Positions 9,001 through 18,892 of a DNA stretch of 64,000 nt are shown piece by piece. The notes below the pieces were generated by a model. The model made no database searches, was not told the origin of the DNA, and was given only the letters and a program-made list of their open reading frames with translations. Both the position numbers and the translations under genes were made by a program. The stretch comes from Parapristionchus giblindavisi (Eukaryota > Nematoda > Chromadorea > Rhabditida > Diplogasteridae), in NCBI GenBank assembly GCA_943737045.1, contig CALSFV010000227.1, positions 186,001 to 250,000 of the forward strand. The letters run 5' to 3'. Every line of letters begins with the position of its first letter. Position 1 is the first letter of the stretch.

Positions 9001-12000
9001 AGGGATTTCTCGTCATTGAACCGCCGTGGAAGAGACCTTTGATAAGGGAGGGGTACTTAGCCGTGTGCGATAAAACCTAACAAAAAGTGCATGGTTGGAA
9101 AGAGGATCAAATTCTAAGACTTTTTGGTCTTTTCATTTTTTAGGTCTGGGCTTCATAAGGTCTGAAAATCGATTTTGAAAATGAGCAATTCCATGGGTGA
9201 AATTTCATGGGTCCAATGGTATAGATATCCACCCCCCGCCCCGAGTCACCTTTCATTTATTTATTTCTTCTAGATAGCGAAGTAATTATCATAACCTATT
9301 TATTTTTGTTCATATCATTTGCATGTGTCGTTGCATGCGTGTGCATGTAGATAAAATATAAATTTAAATATATATATATATCTGTTAGATACCTCATCAC
9401 GCCCTTGCATTCCCTTCCCAAGCAACACTTGGCGCAGTAAGATGCTCGTCTATGTAACTTTTGATTGTTCGGGTTCGATGGTTCGATTCTTGGTATTGCA
9501 ACTTTTTTTGCTCATTTTATTTTTTTATCAAACTCCTTTTTATTAACAATTTAACAGCAAATCTACCAGTCAATACTTAATAACGTGCATATTGGACCAG
9601 AAACATGAAAAGCAGAATCTGGGTGAATCCCAGGGAGGCGGGCGGGTGTTGCTGAAGCCTCCCTTGAAGATACCGTAAGCGATATACGGCATGAAGGCGT
9701 CGCTGCCCAGACACCAATGCACTTGCAGCGTAAACTTGACCAGGTTGTCGCGAGCGGAGATGCGGCAATCAATTTATCGGAAGAGTATCGTGGAGTTCAA
9801 CCGCTTCTGAATATCCTTGATTTGGTGCGAGGCTGTACCATCTGTCCTCGGTGCAGAGTCAGCTTCTGCTTTTCATGTATTGACTGGTAGATCTGCTGTT
9901 AAATTGTTAATAAAAAGGAGTTTGATAAAAAATAAAATGAGCAAAAAAAGTTGCAATACAAAGAATCGAACCATCGAACCCGAACAATCAAAAATTACGT
10001 AGACGAGCCTCTTACATACTGCGCCAAGTGTTGCTTGGGAAGGGAATGCAAGGGCGTGATGAGGTATCTAGCAGATATCTATACCATTGGACCCATGAAA
10101 TTTCACCCATGGAATTGCTCATTTTCAAAATCGATTTTCAGACCTTACATGTTTGGAAGCCCAGACCTAAAAAATGAAAAGACCAAAAAGTCTTAGAATT
10201 TGATCCTCTTTCCAACCATGCACTTTTTGTTAGGTTTTATCGCACACGGCTAAGTACCCCTCCCTTATGAGAGAGGTTACGCTCCCTTTAATGCAAAAGA
10301 TAAGTAATATTGCAGCATCCGGATAAGGACTGCGCTCTGTACTTGAATGACGGCAAAATCGTGACCCGTCCAGCGGCAACTTCAGTTGTAGGAGACACAA
10401 CTCTGACTGATTCCATGAATGCCGATCTGCCGAATGGAGAAACTACACTGACTGATTCCACGACTACCAGTCTACCGAATGAAGAAACTACACTGACTGA
10501 TTCCACAACTACCAGTCTACCGAATGGAGAAACTACACTGACTGATTCCACGACTACCAGTCTACCGAATGGAGAAACTACACTGATTGATTCCACGACT
10601 ACAAGTCTACCGATTGGAGAAACTACATTGATTGATTCCACGACTACAAGTCTACCGATTGGAGAAACTACACTGATTGATTCCACGACTACCGGTCTGC
10701 CGAATGAAGAAACTACACTGACTGATTCCACGACTACCAGTCTACCGATTGGAGAAACTACACTGACTGATTCCACAACAACCGATATACCGAAAGGAGA
10801 AACAACACTGACTGATTCAACGACTACCAGTCTGCCTAATGGAGAAACTACACTGACTGATTCCTCAACTACCAGTCTACCGAATGTAGAAACTACACTG
10901 ACTGATTCCTCAAGTGCCAGTCTACCGAATGGAGAAACTACACTGACTGATTCCTTAACTATAAGTCTACCGAATGGAGAAACTACACTGACTGATTCCA
11001 CGACTACCAGTCTACCGAATGGAGAAACTACGCTGACTGATTCAACGACTACCAGTCTACCGAATGGAGAAACTTCACTTACTGATTCCTCAACTACCAG
11101 TCTACCGAATGGAGAAACTACACTGACTGATTTCATGACTACCAGTCTACCGAATGGAGAAACTACACTGACTGATTCAACGACTACCAGTCTACCGAAT
11201 GGAGAAACTACACTGACTGATTCCTCAACTACCAGTCTACCGAATGGAGAAACTACACTGACTGATTCCTCGACTACCAGTCTACCGAATGGAGGAACTA
11301 CACTGATTGATTCCATGAATACTGATCTACCGAAAGGGTCTAAGGTAAGCCAAATAGTCACTTCATATAGAACACTCTTATAACCTATTGGGAAGTCGCG
11401 AACAACCACAACTTTACAGCGTTGTTCCAAAACTTGTAGTGAACTTGTTGCCACCTTAAGTTTACTCTATGTAGACTTAAAGTGAGCCGTAGGTCTACCT
11501 GTAAGTCTCAGACCTTAAAGGGAGAATGACCTCACTCAATGGCCTCTTCATCGCGCACACTATTTCTCTATTCTCTAACAACGAGAGAGCGTAGAGCGCT
11601 GAAGAGACCGTTGACGAGGTGTCAGCCCCTTTAAGCAGCTTGGTAAGTCTACTTCTAGTGAAAGCAATTATATACAATATATTGAAGTGGACTTGCTTGC
11701 CAGTCTACTTATTTTGAAACTCAATAAAAACACTTCTGCACGTTTTAAAGACACACCCTGACCAAACCTTAGACTCTACGCTCTGGTCACACTATCTCGC
11801 TTTCGGAGTCTACGAGAGAGCGTTGCTAGAGAGGAGAGTAAAATTCGCTCGGGGTGTGCCTTTAAGGTTTGAGGTATTATCCCAGAGTAACTTGCAGTTG
11901 ATTCGAGTAATGGTGAACAAGAAGTGTACTCTTACTCTGTATAAGAATTCGCACAGAGTCCCGTCACGGCTAAGCCCGTTAAAAGGTATTGTCGGTTCAA

Positions 12001-12823
12001 TCACATATATTTGTGTTGTTTTGCGTGTGCTTATAGTTAGTAGCGGCAAGTGTTGCACAGAGATAGGGAGAAGTTAGGCCACGGCTAGCCCATACAGTCC
12101 CGCACGTTCGCGCTCCCTAAACGCGGCCCCCGCGGCCCGCGGGGGGCCGCATCATGCCGCATCGATGAATAATTATTTAAAAAAATAAATCCTAAATATT
12201 TGTCGATGAAATTCCTAACCAGCAATAATTATTCTTGATGCACCATAATATGGCATGATATGGTATCAATACATTCCGAACGATTGCGAGGCACAATCGT
12301 TCGGAAATGGAGAAATTTCATAGCAATCAATCCAGCTACGAAACGCGCATTAGCTGATCAAGTCTTAGTCTTGCCAACCTATCTTAGATCATGTTGATCT
12401 TTGATCTTATTAAGTCTACATATGAAGACCCGCACTCCCCTCCCACTTCTCCCTCCCCAATTCCTACCACCCACTTCCCGATTCTCCTATTCACTTATTT
12501 ATTATTCGTTTCAAATGTTGTCACATCTTTATTGGATGTATGATAAATAAATAAATAAATAATAAGTCGCTTCAATGTCAATGTCAATCTCAGTGTCACT
12601 GTCCATGTCAATCCCAATCTCAATCTCAATCTCAATATCAATATCAATCTCAATCTCAATCTCAATCTCAATTTCAAGTTCAATCTCAATCTCAATTTCC
12701 ATTTCAAGATCAATATCAATATATTCCAGCTACACCGGTACGTCAACCACGGGTCCCACATTCATGGAAGTCGATCCAGATGATGATGAAGCTATCGCTG
12801 CCTCATTTGCTTGTGTTTGTTGA
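6095..12823 (+). CDS. Family A secreted Cys-rich, mucin-like protein, copy A3
   Basis: Exons are 6095-6177, 7844-7990, 8154-8253, 10316-11344, 11898-11985 and 12730-12823. The signal peptide starts MHRFAAATLVLSAVAA. Two Cys-rich modules follow: CPGWNATTGFC with YCPYFCTNLNC, and CAVWSQDPAHPFC with FDCSSTC; the spacing recalls ShKT domains. Exon 4 (343 codons) is mostly 21 tandem 15-residue Thr/Ser-rich units, likely an O-glycosylated, extended region. Phases agree through exon 4. Exon 5 is 88 nt against 89 in A1, so the last exon would be read out of frame and translation would run through the heptamer array to 13001 instead of stopping at 12821-12823. A3 may therefore have a changed tail or be broken. 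Introns 1 and 3 hold 1.2-kb palindromes. The function is unknown to me. Confidence 0.7.
6248..6368. mobile_element. GGGAGCG MITE hairpin with TTAA flanks (A3 intron 1)
   Basis: The 121-bp unit is bounded by TTAA on both sides, with ends agggagcgtgacctcactca and its inverse. Full-length relatives are at 11515-11634 and 19530-19650. Decayed or interrupted copies lie at 5845-5935 and 8590-10291. Confidence 0.85.
6451..7697. mobile_element. 1.2-kb palindromic foldback in A3 intron 1
   Basis: Left-arm words such as cctgtcacgagagaatcgag (6456) and gtgtcacaagagtgaccccc (near 6669) reappear inverted at 7670-7690 and 7330-7360. The centre is near 7000-7080. The arms match well over about 500 bp each. 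The right arm contains an extra 120-bp MITE at 7475-7594 that is absent from the left arm. Confidence 0.85.
7475..7594. mobile_element. 120-bp MITE, CACAG...CTGTG ends (copy 2), nested in the foldback
   Basis: Almost identical to 666-785 and flanked by GCTG (7471-7474 and 7595-7598). The left arm of the surrounding palindrome gives the empty site, with a single GCTT-like tetramer at this point. That supports both the 4-bp duplication and insertion after the palindrome formed. Confidence 0.85.
8324..8432. mobile_element. TTAA-family MITE hairpin (A3 intron 3)
   Basis: A CTCTGGCTGCACTCTCGC arm faces its inverse gcgagagtgtgcggccagag, with aaaggcactaattt and ttcctttaaa at the outside. It belongs to the CTCCGCTCTGGC family. 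Confidence 0.7.
8696..9028. mobile_element. 333-bp element with CACGGCGG ends and a tRNA-like interior
   Basis: Ends cacggcggctcaatga and tcattgaaccgccgtg are inverted repeats. GAAGA is present on both sides (8691-8695 and 9029-9033), a 5-bp target duplication. A tRNA-like sequence (8873-8944) lies inside. Confidence 0.7.
8873..8944 (+). pseudogene. tRNA-like sequence (pseudogene or tRNA-derived segment)
   Basis: A good A box (tggcttagtggatagagc) and B box (gggttcgaatccc), with a T stem that pairs. The 5' end (gccgaga) does not pair with the sequence after the T arm (ccagtgc), and no clear anticodon stem forms. It is therefore not called as a working tRNA. It lies within a mobile element. 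Confidence 0.4.
9043..10267. mobile_element. 1.2-kb palindromic foldback in A3 intron 3
   Basis: Ends TAAGGGAGGGGTACTTAGCC and its inverse, flanked by TGA (9040-9042 and 10268-10270). Arms can be followed inward for several hundred bases (aaaagtgcatggttgg at about 9092 against ccaaccatgcactttt at about 10213; gtattgactggtaga at about 9875 against its inverse near 9565). The arms contain a B-box-like gggttcgatggttcgattc. The 290-bp centre has weaker pairing. It has no transposase. Confidence 0.85.
10394..11338 (+). repeat. 21 tandem 45-bp units coding for a Thr/Ser-rich 15-mer
   Basis: Each unit encodes a variant of ETTLTDSTTTSLPNG and all are in frame. The first and last (DSMNADLPNG and DSMNTDLPKG) are the most divergent and resemble the single unit in A1, so expansion happened between them. 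Units are too uniform at the nucleotide level to be old. Confidence 0.95.
11515..11634. mobile_element. GGGAGCG MITE hairpin with TTAA flanks (A3 intron 4)
   Basis: TTAA at both ends, with gggagaatgacctcactcaa facing the inverse of its right arm. The 120-bp length matches the family. Confidence 0.75.
11745..11865. mobile_element. TTAA-family MITE hairpin (A3 intron 4)
   Basis: TTAA, then agacacaccctgacc, then a gctctggtcacactatctcg arm and its inverse, ending ggggtgtgcc and TTAA. It is one of the best-preserved copies of the CTCCGCTCTGGC family. Confidence 0.85.
12573..12727 (+). repeat. CAATCT hexamer array before the last A3 exon
   Basis: About 25 imperfect TCAATC/TCAATA hexamers end at the acceptor atattccag of the last A3 exon. 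The matching intron in A1 ends instead in an aataat array. The array is open in several frames, but the Met/Ser/Ile-rich translations are not genes. Confidence 0.8.
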
Positions 12824-13214
12824 ACATGAACAAAAGATCAAAGATCAAAGATCAAAGACCAAGGATCAACTTGTAAACGCTCATTGTAATTATTTTTGTG
12901 TACGTCAGTCATTTTATATTTATATATTCACTCTTCTCAATTGTTTTCCAAATGGTGCAGTAATTATAAAGATGAATGCGAGAGTGATATCGATTTATTG
13001 ATTGAATAAATAATAATATATTATTTATAGATAGTTTACTAGACATAACATTAAAAACACATTGAATATTAATAATAATAAAAAAATTATTAGAATATTA
13101 ATTTACTGCATCTCTTTGCATACAATATATGTATTCAATATTGTATGCAAACTTCTTTCCACCATAAACGTATTCATTCACTGTTTATTCCATTCTATAG
13201 GGCGGTCGGGCAAC

Positions 13215-13310
13215 ATGTTCCTCTCTCAGTTTCGGTATCTCTTTTCGATCTCTAATCTCTAATCTTTGATCTTTGATCTCTGAAGTTCTATTCAGTCGTA
13301 TCAGCAGTGA
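13215..13310 (+). pseudogene. Truncated copy of GNAT exons 1-2
   Basis: The arrangement ATG-TTC-CTC-TCT-CAG-TTT-CG, a heptamer intron, ttctattcag and cgtatcagcagtga matches 3666-3760 closely, including the upstream ttctatag and gcggtcg. After about 15 nt of exon 2 the homology ends. The block lies downstream of A3 as the GNAT gene lies downstream of A2, so a segment with an A gene and the start of GNAT was duplicated and cut short. Confidence 0.8.
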
Positions 13311-13587
13311 TACTATTCCATTTAATAAATTATAATTCTTTTTTTTTTAAATTTACTCCGAAATGATCTTTGACTGCGTTCTTAGAATGCGGAAGAACTG
13401 TGCTGTATCAGAGCAAAAAGTAAACAAGAAAAGTAGGGAGACATATGTACACAAGGGAGAGACTGTGCCGTTCCCCTTCTGACGTCGTCTACACTCTACT
13501 ATAGTCGAACAGAAATATTTGATCTCATTGTCAATTGTCATCGTCATTGTCAGTGCGATATGTCAAGTGTTTTGTCAAAGGAGTTTG

Positions 13588-13731
13588 TCATGTGTCTATC
13601 AAACGATATGACATGTGTGTAATCTCGATGGCACAATTCATGGGGCGAAACTGCGCCGTTTTGTCTTTCTTCAGAGGCACATCCCAAGCTGCAGGTGCAA
13701 GCTTTTCAAGCACCTTCTGCTCGACAATTGG
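13588..13731 (-). pseudogene. Fragment sharing PIVEQKVLE with the ORF at 13929-14216
   Basis: On the minus strand this reads PIVEQKVLEKLAPAAWDVP and on to ITHMSYRLIDT and a stop. The block caattgtcgagcagaaggtgct is shared with the next minus-strand frame. A further remnant of its tail (IEIT-ISYR-like) is visible near 1480-1530 next to A1. I do not recognise the protein. Confidence 0.3.
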
Positions 13732-13928
13732 ATTCAGGCACCTCAGGCACCTCAGGTTGTTCCTTTAAATTCAAAATGATTTATAATAATAATAATAATA
13801 CACTTTATGCGGTGCAAAAGTAAAGTATATTTCTGATAAAATATATGATAGGTAGTGGAGTACGCATAAATACGATGCTACGACTTGGGTAGCAAAGATG
13901 AAAATTACAATAAAGTGAAAATCTTATC

Positions 13929-14216
13929 TTACCCGCACTCTGTGCAGAAGAGTAAGTCTGGGTAATTTTCTAGCACCTTCTGCTCGACAATTGGTTTCAC
14001 ACCTCCAAGCATCCCCATGCTTACAGCAGAAACAGTATTTGGGGACATATTTACCAATGATACTATTGTCAAATCTTTCATAAATTCTGAGCGTTTCGAC
14101 AATGTTTCGACCATTTCAGTATTTCGGCTAGAACATTTATTTATATATCCCATAAAATTTATATTCATAAACATATTACTGACAAACGGAATTAGGAAGA
14201 TGGATTTCCGTCGCAA
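13929..14216 (-). CDS. Hypothetical 95-residue frame, possibly an exon
   Basis: An open frame from ATG at 14216 with a normal amino-acid mix (motifs MVETLSKRSEFMKDL and SMGMLGGVKPIVEQKVLE, ending LLFCTECG). A gtaag donor directly follows the TGC-GG at the end, so it could be a spliced exon. The only support is its duplication at 13588-13731. The family is unrecognised. Confidence 0.3.
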   Translation of the reverse strand: MRRKSIFLIPFVSNMFMNINFMGYINKCSSRNTEMVETLSKRSEFMKDLTIVSLVNMSPNTVSAVSMGMLGGVKPIVEQKVLENYPDLLFCTECG

Positions 14217-14716
14217 TGGCTCAAGAATAAAGTGACGAATAGAACTCGAGAGATCAAAGATTAAAGTTCAGAGATCAAAGATTAAAGATCATAGATCAAA
14301 GACCAAAGATCCTCTGGGTGAGCCACGTTTCCTCTGTGGCAATCGATCAATGTCCATCATCTAGAGCACCCATAAAAACGTTATAGGATTAGTACTGTTG
14401 TCTGATTCGGTGAGTCAGATACATACATCGTTGTCCTCCCTCTCTCTCCCTCTACCTCTCTCTCTCTCTCTACCTCTACCTCTACCTCTACCTCTACCTC
14501 TCTACCTCTACCTCTACATCTCTCCCTCTCTTCTATAGTTCTACCAACATGCCTTGTCCTTCCCACGGTGTACCTTACTCGATACACACAGCAAACTTTT
14601 CTTAACTCGATGACCTACTCGGGAAGTGGATAGTAGACCAAAAAGTGGGAGCAACATTTTTTCTTCAGTCGCTTCGTTCTCGCACCCTTGTCTCCCTTGG
14701 TTTACGTTAGATAGTA

Positions 14717-14835
14717 TTAAAGACACACCCAGAGCACATTTGACTCTCCGCTCTGGCCACACTCTCTCGTTGACAATGGAAGCGAGAGAGTGTTGGCAGT
14801 GCGGAGAGTCAAATTTGCTCGGGGTGTGCCTTTAA
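14717..14835. mobile_element. TTAA-family MITE hairpin, well preserved
   Basis: TTAA on both sides, agacacaccc and gggtgtgcc ends, and a gactctccgctctggccaca arm with its inverse. 119 bp. Confidence 0.9.
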
Positions 14836-15011
14836 TATATTACTTTATCCTGTCTACATGTCATGTGTAGAGGGGGTCAAAGCCGGGGGGTAGATAGTAG
14901 TTAGACGTTCGATAGTAGTTGGCGCAAACTATCTACGTAATTGTGAGTACTATGCATTTCTCTAGTCATCGATAATTGCAAAAAAAATCGTTCCCGCAAA
15001 AAAATCGCCAT

Positions 15012-15136
15012 TACTTCAGAACACCGGACCAGAATACTGGAGCAGTCCAAACAAATACATAATAAACACGAAGGAATGGGCTTTTTATACCAGACTTTTG
15101 TACTATTCTTTTTGACTGGCCCAGTGTTCTGAAGTA
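15012..15136. mobile_element. 125-bp inverted-repeat element (ACTTCAGAACAC ends)
   Basis: The end tacttcagaacaccgg is mirrored by ccagtgttctgaagta. The inner part shares ggaccagaatactgg with the end of the 120-bp CACAG MITE, so the two may be related. Confidence 0.6.
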
Positions 15137-15840
15137 GTGCCACCGACCGAGTCTGCATTCGGACGTCTCTTTCGTTTCCTCTTCGGCTTCACGCAAATCG
15201 ACATAAATGAAGTTTATCCGTCGCATGGTACGAGGTAGCTACAGCCTGCTTTCTGAATTGACGCTCTATCACTATGCTCTCTCAATCGATTAATAACATA
15301 CAATGAAGTGTTCCATCGCTCTTGGCACTTTGCCAAGATCTTGTATTTCTCATGCGGTATTACATTTTCAAAACGCGCACACACAGTACCTCCGCCGCAA
15401 CTTCTTCGTAAGGTATCCGACGTTGCGGCGTGCACCCGTTCTGAAAATGTAAAATCACGTCACAGTGCAGATCATGTATCGCCCTATATCAAGGATAAGT
15501 ACATCCACATCCCCTTTGTCCCTCATCCCCCCCCCCCCCCCGACCAGGATCCTTCCCAGCTATGCACACGCGCTATTAGCCAAACGGATATGGAACTAAA
15601 GAATGACCGCACTCTTTATCCAATATCCCATGGCTTTTCCTCCTCTATTATGCCTCGGGTGATATCGATCCGCTTTTTGATTCGTGTATTTTGCCTTTGG
15701 TTTTTACAGGATTATTCATTATTTATTTATTTATTTATTTATTTATCCTTATTTAAGACACTGCAGATTCAGTTTCAACACGGCTTAACTAACTTTGATA
15801 AAAACTATTTTAATAATATTTTTTCATTGTCAAAATATAT

Positions 15841-15954
15841 AACACCCCAACCTCATTTGAAACGCTCCGCTCTGGCCAGACTCTCTCGCTTTCTTTGTCT
15901 ACGAGAGAGTATCGCCAATGCGGATAGTAAAATTATCTTGGGGTGCACCTTTAA
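15841..15954. mobile_element. TTAA-family MITE hairpin
   Basis: The arm gctctggccagactctctcg with inverse cgagagagtatcgcca, and ends caccccaacc and ggggtgcacctttaa. The left TTAA is lost. Confidence 0.75.
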
Positions 15955-15978
15955 AACCAATGATGCTCCGTGGTGCAT

Positions 15979-16185
15979 CTCTGGTATTTTGAAACTTAAA
16001 GTCTACTTAAACTCCGCACTTTAAGTAGACTTTAAGTAAACTTAAAGTAAGCCGCAAGTCTACTTAAAGTGGTGTGGTATACTGTAATGCATTTCGTCAA
16101 ATGTTCTTTCACTTTAAGTTTACTTAAAGTCTACTTAAAGTCTGTGACGTAATTTAAGTAGACTTTAAGTTTCAAAATACCAGAG
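15979..16185. mobile_element. TTAAGT-family long hairpin MITE
   Basis: 207 bp with ctctggtattttgaaac and its inverse at the ends. It is nearly identical to 20746-20952 in opposite orientation, including the internal ggtgtggtatactgtaatgc, so the two are recent copies. Confidence 0.85.
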
Positions 16186-16285
16186 ATGACGCGCGAAATT
16201 GGACATGGCGCTACTTCACTGTATAGTATTTCATTGTTGTATTGATTATTTATCAGCAGCGTTCGCTCGCAGGACTTTGTGTGCC

Positions 16286-16402
16286 TTAAAGCCCTCACGC
16301 TAATTTTACTCTCTGCTTTGGCATCACTCTCTCGTAGACAAAGAAAGTGAGAGAGTGTGGCCAGAGCGGGCAGTTTCAAATTAGCTTGGGGTGTGGGTTT
16401 AA
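16286..16402. mobile_element. TTAA-family MITE inserted in another repeat
   Basis: TTAA at 16286-16289 and 16399-16402. The outer sequence, gcaggactttgtgtgcc on the left and acttgttgtaccttta on the right, is joined without the MITE at 26845-26880 (gtgtgcctttaattacggg, then ttgtaccttta). That copy is an empty site and establishes TTAA as the target duplication. Confidence 0.9.
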
Positions 16403-17594
16403 ATAACTTGTTGTACCTTTACCTTCACCTTTATCAACTTCTGATATCACTCATTATCAGAATCTATAGATAGGACAGAGATAGGGCAAGAGTACACACA
16501 CAAAGGGTATCCGTCTCAATCATTTCAATTGCGCTTTTGTGTTTGCTCATTGAAACACTCTTGATATGCAATCGATTCGACTATCTGGTTCATTAATCTG
16601 TCATTAATCAAAGTCTAGTTCATTTAGAATGCTTGTCTCTCTCATTATCGTAGTTGCATTTTACAATACCATACATTTATCATTTCAGCACTAGTATTAG
16701 TACACTAGGGCAGAAGAGGGCATAGGAAAAGTTCGTACTCTTCTTTCCACGTTTCCATTTTATGCTCTGTTCGCAGAGAAAACTCTTTTCGTTTCCACAC
16801 ACTCTCTCTCATCTTTTCTTTTCGGTTCATTTCTTTTACACATCAGATAAAACTTTAATAAGTGCAATTTTAATGAACGAACTATCCGCTCAGATTTTTC
16901 TACGTGAGGTAGAAAACGTCATGCTTCAAGTGGATTTTCATATTTTAGAAGGATTTTTTCCCCAAATCTTATGTGCAAAATCATCAAATAACCCATGTCG
17001 CTTTCGCAATGTTATTCCATTTGACCTGACAGAATGGTCCTAGTACAATATACGATACTCATCTTTTCAATACTAAATGAAGAATTCTGACGAATGCAGT
17101 AATAAGCGAAGAGTAAGCCCTAGTCGGACAGGCCAAATTTGGCACTAGGTCGAATGAGAACCGATGAAAAGAACCGACTGGATGATAACTATTTGCATAT
17201 CATTATTATTATTAAATTATTAAATAAATATATAGACACAAGCGCCAATGGATAGACAAAGTATGCAAATGGTTTTTTTTAATAATAATTTATTTATCTT
17301 TAACGATAAACACGGTTGTCTTCCAATCGGCCATTATTCAGCGGTTCTCATCCGACCTAGTGTATTTTTTACCTTACCCACAGTTAATCCCTACTGCATT
17401 GTGCAATGTTTGCTTTTCTGTTTTGACGTAGTGAACTATTGAAAGTAGAGATAGATAGATAGAGATATTTCCCCAATCGAAAGTCAAGAGGCTTAGTCTC
17501 TCCGGCGTATATATTTGATATACTTGAGATATAATGGGATAGATGATGGTAGTAGTAAATGCGATATCATTTACGTACTCTGAAATTGCCGTCA

Positions 17595-17712
17595 AAGTAA
17601 CGCCCCGAGTAAATTTGAAATATCCGCGCTGCCAACGCTATCTCGCTTTCTTTACCTACGAGAGAGTGTGGTCGGAGCGGAGAGTTGGAAATTAGGTCGG
17701 GTGTGATTTAAA
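17595..17712. mobile_element. TTAA-family MITE hairpin (decayed)
   Basis: cgccccgagtaaatttgaaa at the left and ggtcgggtgtgattta at the right, with tatctcgctttc and gagagtgtggtcgg arms. Confidence 0.65.
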
Positions 17713-18104
17713 TATTGATATTGTGGAGAAGTTTTGGTTTATTACTTTATTCTGATCGTAGCATTTTTATTCGAATCTGAATTTTTCTGATTGAGAAAAT
17801 CGGTAAGATTGCTGTAATCAAAAAGGCAAACTCGGAATAGTCGGAATTTTAAATAAATTTTAAATCATTTTAAATTTGAGCACTCGCGAATTCAAATTTC
17901 TTTCCTGGCTTTCCATTTTCGTGGTTCCTCTTTGCTTGACCATAGAATTCATTTGATAAATTATTTTATGGTAGAGTCAACTATTGATGTTATGCGAAAT
18001 AATTTATAGAATGGGAGCATTCCTAAGCGATAATTTACTTAAATAAATAACTAATTCATTGTACTCTTGGGAATGTAGGTCCATTCATAGCGTCTGCTGA
18101 CTAA

Positions 18105-18603
18105 CTCTACCTCTACCTATCTCTCTCTCTCTCCCTCTCCTTCTCTCCCTCTACCTCTACCCCTCCCTCTATCTCTTCCTCTCCCTCTCCCCTCTCTCTC
18201 TCCCTCTCCTTCTCTCCTTCTCTACCTCTTCCTCACCTACCTCTCTCTCCCTCCCTCTATCTCTTCCTCTCCCTCTCCCTCTACCTCTAGCTCTCCCTCT
18301 ACCTCTACCTCTCCCTCTACCTCTACCTCTCCCTCTCCCTCTACCTCTACCTCTACCTCTACCTCTACCTCTCCCTCTCCCTCTCCCTCTACCTCAACCT
18401 TTTACTCCTCTACCTCTACCTCTCCCTCTACCTCTCCCTCTCCCTCTACCTCTACCTCTACCCCTACCTCTACCTCTACCTCTACCTCTCCCTCTCCCTC
18501 TCCCTCTCCCTCTCCCTCACCCTCTCCCTCTCCCTCTACCTCAACCTTTTACTCCTCTACCTCTACCTCTCCCTCTACCTCTACCTCTACCTCTCCCTCT
18601 CCA
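18105..18603 (+). repeat. 500-bp CTCTAC/CTCCCT hexamer array
   Basis: An almost pure pyrimidine strand made of CTCTAC and CTCCCT hexamers. Two internal blocks (around 18390-18420 and 18530-18560) share ctcaaccttttactcctctac, showing duplication of a larger unit. Smaller arrays of the same type are at 14440-14530 and 56565-56725. Confidence 0.9.
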
Positions 18604-18696
18604 TTCTGCCCTTCTATAGGCTTCCCCCTTATTATCCTCAACATGAACGTGTATTGTCCTGAAATCGCATGTACTACGACTACATTTTTGTCGTTG

Positions 18697-18892
<196 letters not shown>

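Larger units (their letters stand above)
8590..10291. mobile_element. GGGAGCG MITE interrupted by two later insertions
   Basis: The left half starts TTAAAGGGACCG at 8590 and the right half ends CGCTCCCTTTAA at 10291. They are separated by two elements, 8696-9028 (GAAGA duplications) and 9043-10267 (TGA duplications). Removing both leaves a roughly 135-bp hairpin of the family seen at 6248-6368. This is a readable three-layer insertion history. Confidence 0.75.

Noticed and set aside
10394..11338. CRISPR-like regular repeats
   Set aside because: Units are contiguous without spacers, in frame within an exon of a eukaryotic gene.
10288..11454. A 388-codon frame on the minus strand opposite the A3 repeats
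   Set aside because: It is an antisense shadow of the 45-bp array: a repeat whose length is a multiple of three stays open in several frames.
12575..12823. Met/Ser/Ile-repeat frame before the last A3 exon
   Set aside because: It translates the CAATCT hexamer array; A1 has a different simple repeat at the same position.
15308..16024. A 238-codon plus-strand frame
   Set aside because: It crosses a poly-C run, TTTA repeats, a TTAA MITE and the start of a second MITE; composition changes at each boundary and no motif is present.
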